A stretch of DNA of 8,989 bases, taken from an uncultured Bacilli bacterium (GTDB lineage Bacteria > Bacillota_I > Bacilli_A > RF39 > UBA660). Shown here piece after piece: positions 6,973 through 8,989 of the stretch; the first letter of the stretch is position 1, and every line of letters starts with the position of its first letter. Below the pieces are notes generated by a model. It had not been told where the DNA came from. It did not search any database and saw nothing but the letters and a program-made list of their open reading frames with translations. Location: the NCBI GenBank assembly GCA_934086255.1, contig CAKOIB010000051.1, forward strand, positions 1 through 8,989, in the 5' to 3' direction. Position numbers and translations under genes: made by a program.

Positions 6973-7422
6973 CTTTTTAATAACTTTCTTATAAATACCA
7001 TCATCACTAGAATCAATCATATCATTTATCTTTTTAGTATTTATTTTAGAAAGTTCTTTTCTTATCTTTTTAAGTGTTTTAATGTCGTTTAAATCTTTTA
7101 TATATGCGTTAGTAGTAACCAAAGTTTTATACTCAAATGGTTTATCATTATATTTATTAGTGCATTTATTCATTACTAATAAAAGTATAACATAACTTGC
7201 ATCTTCAAGAATAAGATCACTCATATAAACTTCATCGTAATTATCAAATGATGAAGGAGTTACCTCTTCTTTAGAAGACAATTTTCCATCAGTTATTATA
7301 AGTGTATCTATAACATTTAATTTAATAGTAGTATCTAAATAATCATAATACTTTATTGCTCTTAAAAATGAAATAGTTTGGTCATCACTATATTTGTCTA
7401 TTTTTACATCACTTATCATCAT
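6970..7422 (-). CDS. Uncharacterised 150-aa protein
   Basis: No family recognised. The protein begins MMISDVKIDKYSDDQ and is mixed alpha/beta in appearance, with a short hydrophobic strand (YVILLLVM, 77-84) too short to span a membrane, one cysteine (87), and a Lys-rich helical C-terminus (~109-150). The start is chosen at 7422 because GGAGG lies ten bases upstream. A longer in-frame start at 7473 would place 17 more residues inside the upstream terminator and has no ribosome-binding site. It is bounded by terminators on both sides, so it is a single-gene transcript. Its place beside the variable surface gene could suggest a DGR accessory protein, but the sequence does not look like Avd, which is a small, almost wholly helical basic protein. 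Confidence 0.7.
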   Translation of the reverse strand: MMISDVKIDKYSDDQTISFLRAIKYYDYLDTTIKLNVIDTLIITDGKLSSKEEVTPSSFDNYDEVYMSDLILEDASYVILLLVMNKCTNKYNDKPFEYKTLVTTNAYIKDLNDIKTLKKIRKELSKINTKKINDMIDSSDDGIYKKVIKK

Positions 7423-7432
7423 ATGTTTTGTA

Positions 7433-7437
7433 CCTCC
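7433..7437 (-). promoter_or_regulatory. Ribosome-binding site deciding the start of the 150-aa gene
   Basis: The minus strand reads GGAGG, ten bases before ATGATG (7417-7422). It supports the shorter 150-residue form over the 167-residue reading. Confidence 0.65.
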
Positions 7438-7444
7438 GGTATGT

Positions 7445-7473
7445 ATTTTACTATAAATGAAGTTAAAATACAA
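7445..7473 (-). promoter_or_regulatory. Candidate promoter of the 150-aa gene
   Basis: TTGTAT (7468-7473), a 17-base spacer and TAAAAT (7445-7450) are on the minus strand. A promoter is required somewhere between the terminator at 7475-7506 and the start at 7422; this is the best match but the -35 is weak and the leader would be very short. TATAGT at 7450-7455 is an alternative -10. Confidence 0.3.
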
Positions 7474-7474
7474 T

Positions 7475-7506
7475 AAAAAAAGATATATGTTGTTATCATA
7501 TATCTT
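7475..7506 (-). terminator. Terminator of the variable surface-protein gene
   Basis: AAGATATATG (7480-7489) and CATATATCTT (7497-7506) form a perfect 10-bp stem with a 7-base loop, followed on the minus strand by a run of seven T. It starts four bases after the stop codon of the gene at 7511. A hairpin just downstream of a variable region is also a known feature of DGR target sites, so it might have a second role (inference). Confidence 0.75.
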
Positions 7507-7510
7507 AGTA

Positions 7511-8989
7511 TTAGTTTAAGTTTGAGATGACTGCGCGGGCGGAGGAGTTATCGCTAGCGTTACCGTAGCTGTAGCTGAAGCTGAAGGCGCCGGCGTAAAC
7601 ATTACTTTCGTAATTCCCGCTCCCGCCGCGCAGAAACCAAGAGTCGTAAGAGTACACAAAGTCGGTGCTATCTCCGTACCAGTTACCACTTGTTCCTGTA
7701 GGTACCATTTCTTTTGTTGCATCTCCTAGTTTTCCTCTTATATATTCTGTATCACTTGTTCCATAACTATATTTATCATAATATCTCTTACTTGGGAATG
7801 CATATGTTCCTGTAAATGATGTAACTTTACCATCATCATATAAGATTCCTGTAAATGCTGAGTTACGGTTCTCAATTGTTAGCCATCCACTCATTTGTTG
7901 TCCATTACTATATACCATGTTACCCATCATATATTCATCTGCTTCACCACTCATATCATATACTCCATATACATTTCCTGTTGTTGATGCACTTTGTCCT
8001 AAAGTTGTTGTATAAGAATTACATGTTGAACCACTATCTGTTGAACCTGCACTTTGTGGCCCACATCCTGTTGTAAATGTATCTGTACTATTTATTGCTA
8101 CTTCTTTATTTATTCCATATTTACTATGTGATAGATATGCTACTGCTCCCCATTCCGTATTCTTCATCATATGGGTTTCATCAATTGTTGCAAATCCATA
8201 TTGGTTTCCATTTTCTCTCATCTTTTGGATTGTATTAAAGAATGTCCCTAATTGTGCTCCTCTCCATGATGTTACATCAGGTTTTATTTGAGGCCTTATT
8301 GTTTGTAAGTTACATCCTTCTCCTACTGCTACATTATATGATGCTGTACATGTAGTATCACTTGATACTTCAAACTTTCCTACCCATATTCCTGTTAGTT
8401 CTTCCCCTTCTTCTCTTACGTTGTTATCATTTTTATCCCACCAGAATGCTGGGTGGGTATATGTTGAAGTGCCTGCTTTTAGTCCATTATTTGTTGTATC
8501 TGTACATGTTTCTGAAATAGTTTTTCCATCACTATCTTTTTGATTTATTGCGTCTTGACATTTTATTGTTCCAGTACTATTTGTACCCTTTTCAAACTTA
8601 ATATCAAATGACTGATTGACAACATTTGTACTGATAAAGGATTTATCAAATGTTAATTCAGTATATTCATTTGATGGATCCGCAAATTCTTCAAATGTTA
8701 AATCAGTATAAGATTCATCTACTTCTCCATTTTTCCACGCTGTTATAACTTCTTCAGCCTGGGTTTCATCAGTACCCCAATTACTAACCAATTCATTAAT
8801 TAAATCATCATGATACTCATCTTTATACACATACCCATAACATTTAGGATTAGCAGATTCAGTCGGATTTTTTATATTAGCACAAGTATTAAGCATTGTA
8901 TATGTATATCTAGGTACCCATACCCACATTGTATTTATATCACTCATTGGTATTGTTGTTCCTGCATCTGCTTTTAAATAAGTTTCTCT
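7511..8989 (-). CDS. FGE-sulfatase/C-type-lectin-like surface protein with DGR-type variable C-terminus (5' partial)
   Basis: The reading frame is open to the window edge, so the gene is cut at its 5' end; the Met at 8945-8947 is internal (preceded by ADAGTTIP, with no ribosome-binding site). Residues below are numbered from that Met. The visible 478 residues begin with WVWVPRYTY (8-16), then an acidic stretch (40-120), HPAFWWDKNDN (165-175), LTGIWVGKFEVS (184-195), a region RGAQLGTFFNTIQKM (229-243), NTEWGAVAYLSHS (263-275), and YGVYDMSGEADEY (327-339), which corresponds to the GVxDMxGNVxEW signature of the FGE-sulfatase fold. The end, WFLRGG (437-442) through AGAF to SARAVISNL, matches the usual finish of this fold (GFRVVL/GFRPAL). 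It has eight cysteines in four close pairs. No catalytic role is claimed; the fold is widely used as a binding scaffold. Missing N-terminus may carry a signal or prepilin-like anchor (inference). Confidence 0.75.
   Translation of the reverse strand, partial: RETYLKADAGTTIPMSDINTMWVWVPRYTYTMLNTCANIKNPTESANPKCYGYVYKDEYHDDLINELVSNWGTDETQAEEVITAWKNGEVDESYTDLTFEEFADPSNEYTELTFDKSFISTNVVNQSFDIKFEKGTNSTGTIKCQDAINQKDSDGKTISETCTDTTNNGLKAGTSTYTHPAFWWDKNDNNVREEGEELTGIWVGKFEVSSDTTCTASYNVAVGEGCNLQTIRPQIKPDVTSWRGAQLGTFFNTIQKMRENGNQYGFATIDETHMMKNTEWGAVAYLSHSKYGINKEVAINSTDTFTTGCGPQSAGSTDSGSTCNSYTTTLGQSASTTGNVYGVYDMSGEADEYMMGNMVYSNGQQMSGWLTIENRNSAFTGILYDDGKVTSFTGTYAFPSKRYYDKYSYGTSDTEYIRGKLGDATKEMVPTGTSGNWYGDSTDFVYSYDSWFLRGGSGNYESNVYAGAFSFSYSYGNASDNSSARAVISNLN
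7529..7684 (-). other. GC-rich, NNC-codon tail: candidate DGR variable region
   Basis: By my count 69 of the 120 bases in 7531-7650 are G or C, against 16 of 60 in 7741-7800 of the same gene. From SWF (436) to the end 26 of 43 codons end in C, while in the 23 codons for residues 395-417, just upstream, none does. The C-ending codons are mainly AGC, TAC, AAC, TTC, GCC and TCC, which are what adenine substitution of AAC codons produces. The segment encodes the C-terminal end of a C-type-lectin-like fold, the standard location of DGR variable regions. Bases 7529-7546 (coding strand TCCTCCGCCCGCGCAGTC) are G/C-rich and poor in A and could be the invariant initiation segment. Confidence 0.6.

Noticed and set aside
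6970..7422. 150-aa protein as a DGR accessory (Avd) protein
   Set aside because: Avd proteins are small, basic and essentially all-helical; this protein has mixed strand and helix character and an acidic first half. Only proximity suggested the idea.
7516..7722. Alternative minus-strand frame rich in Ala/Thr/Pro
   Set aside because: It is an out-of-frame reading of the GC-rich tail of the surface gene, where stop codons are rare because A/T is rare. No start signal.
7855..8076. Plus-strand open frame rich in His and Leu
   Set aside because: Antisense to the surface-protein gene and without any start signal.
8945..8947. Met at this position as the true start of the surface-protein gene
   Set aside because: The frame is open for 14 further codons to the window edge, encoding a sequence continuous in character, and no Shine-Dalgarno sequence precedes this ATG at proper distance.

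Overview
The window is very AT-rich DNA, and every gene I can support lies on the minus strand. A full-length PolC-type replicative polymerase (gram-positive type, with the proofreading exonuclease inserted in the PHP domain) places the source in the Bacillota or relatives of the Mollicutes. TGA, TAG and TAA are all used as stops and Trp is written TGG, so the code is the standard one and not the Mycoplasma code. The overall picture fits an uncultured, gut-type AT-rich Bacilli lineage. That placement is inference.

Layout in the direction of transcription (right to left). At 8989-7511 lies the 3' part of a large, probably surface-exposed protein with a C-terminal FGE-sulfatase/C-type-lectin-like region; its 5' end is outside the window. 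The last ~155 bases of this gene are strikingly GC-rich and full of NNC codons, as expected of the variable region (VR) of a diversity-generating retroelement (DGR). No reverse transcriptase or template repeat is visible here. A strong terminator (7475-7506) isolates it. Next comes a 150-aa protein of unknown function (7422-6970) with its own ribosome-binding site and terminator. Then a two-gene unit follows: a 281-aa protein of unknown function (6888-6043) and, 22 bases on, polC (6019-1661), ending in a hairpin terminator at 1621-1660. Last is a 257-aa helix-turn-helix protein (1545-772) with the clearest promoter in the window, which carries a palindrome that could be its own operator.

The left 770 bases hold no credible complete gene but are structured. 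They contain a bidirectional terminator at the edge, three copies of a nested hairpin repeat (two full, one half), a 24-base tandem duplication, two further hairpins on the plus strand, and a 45-codon open stretch without a start codon.

The genes do not form one obvious pathway. polC is a housekeeping gene in a locus without its common Bacilli neighbours (proS, rimP/nusA). The variable surface protein and the repeat-rich left end look like accessory DNA on either side of it.
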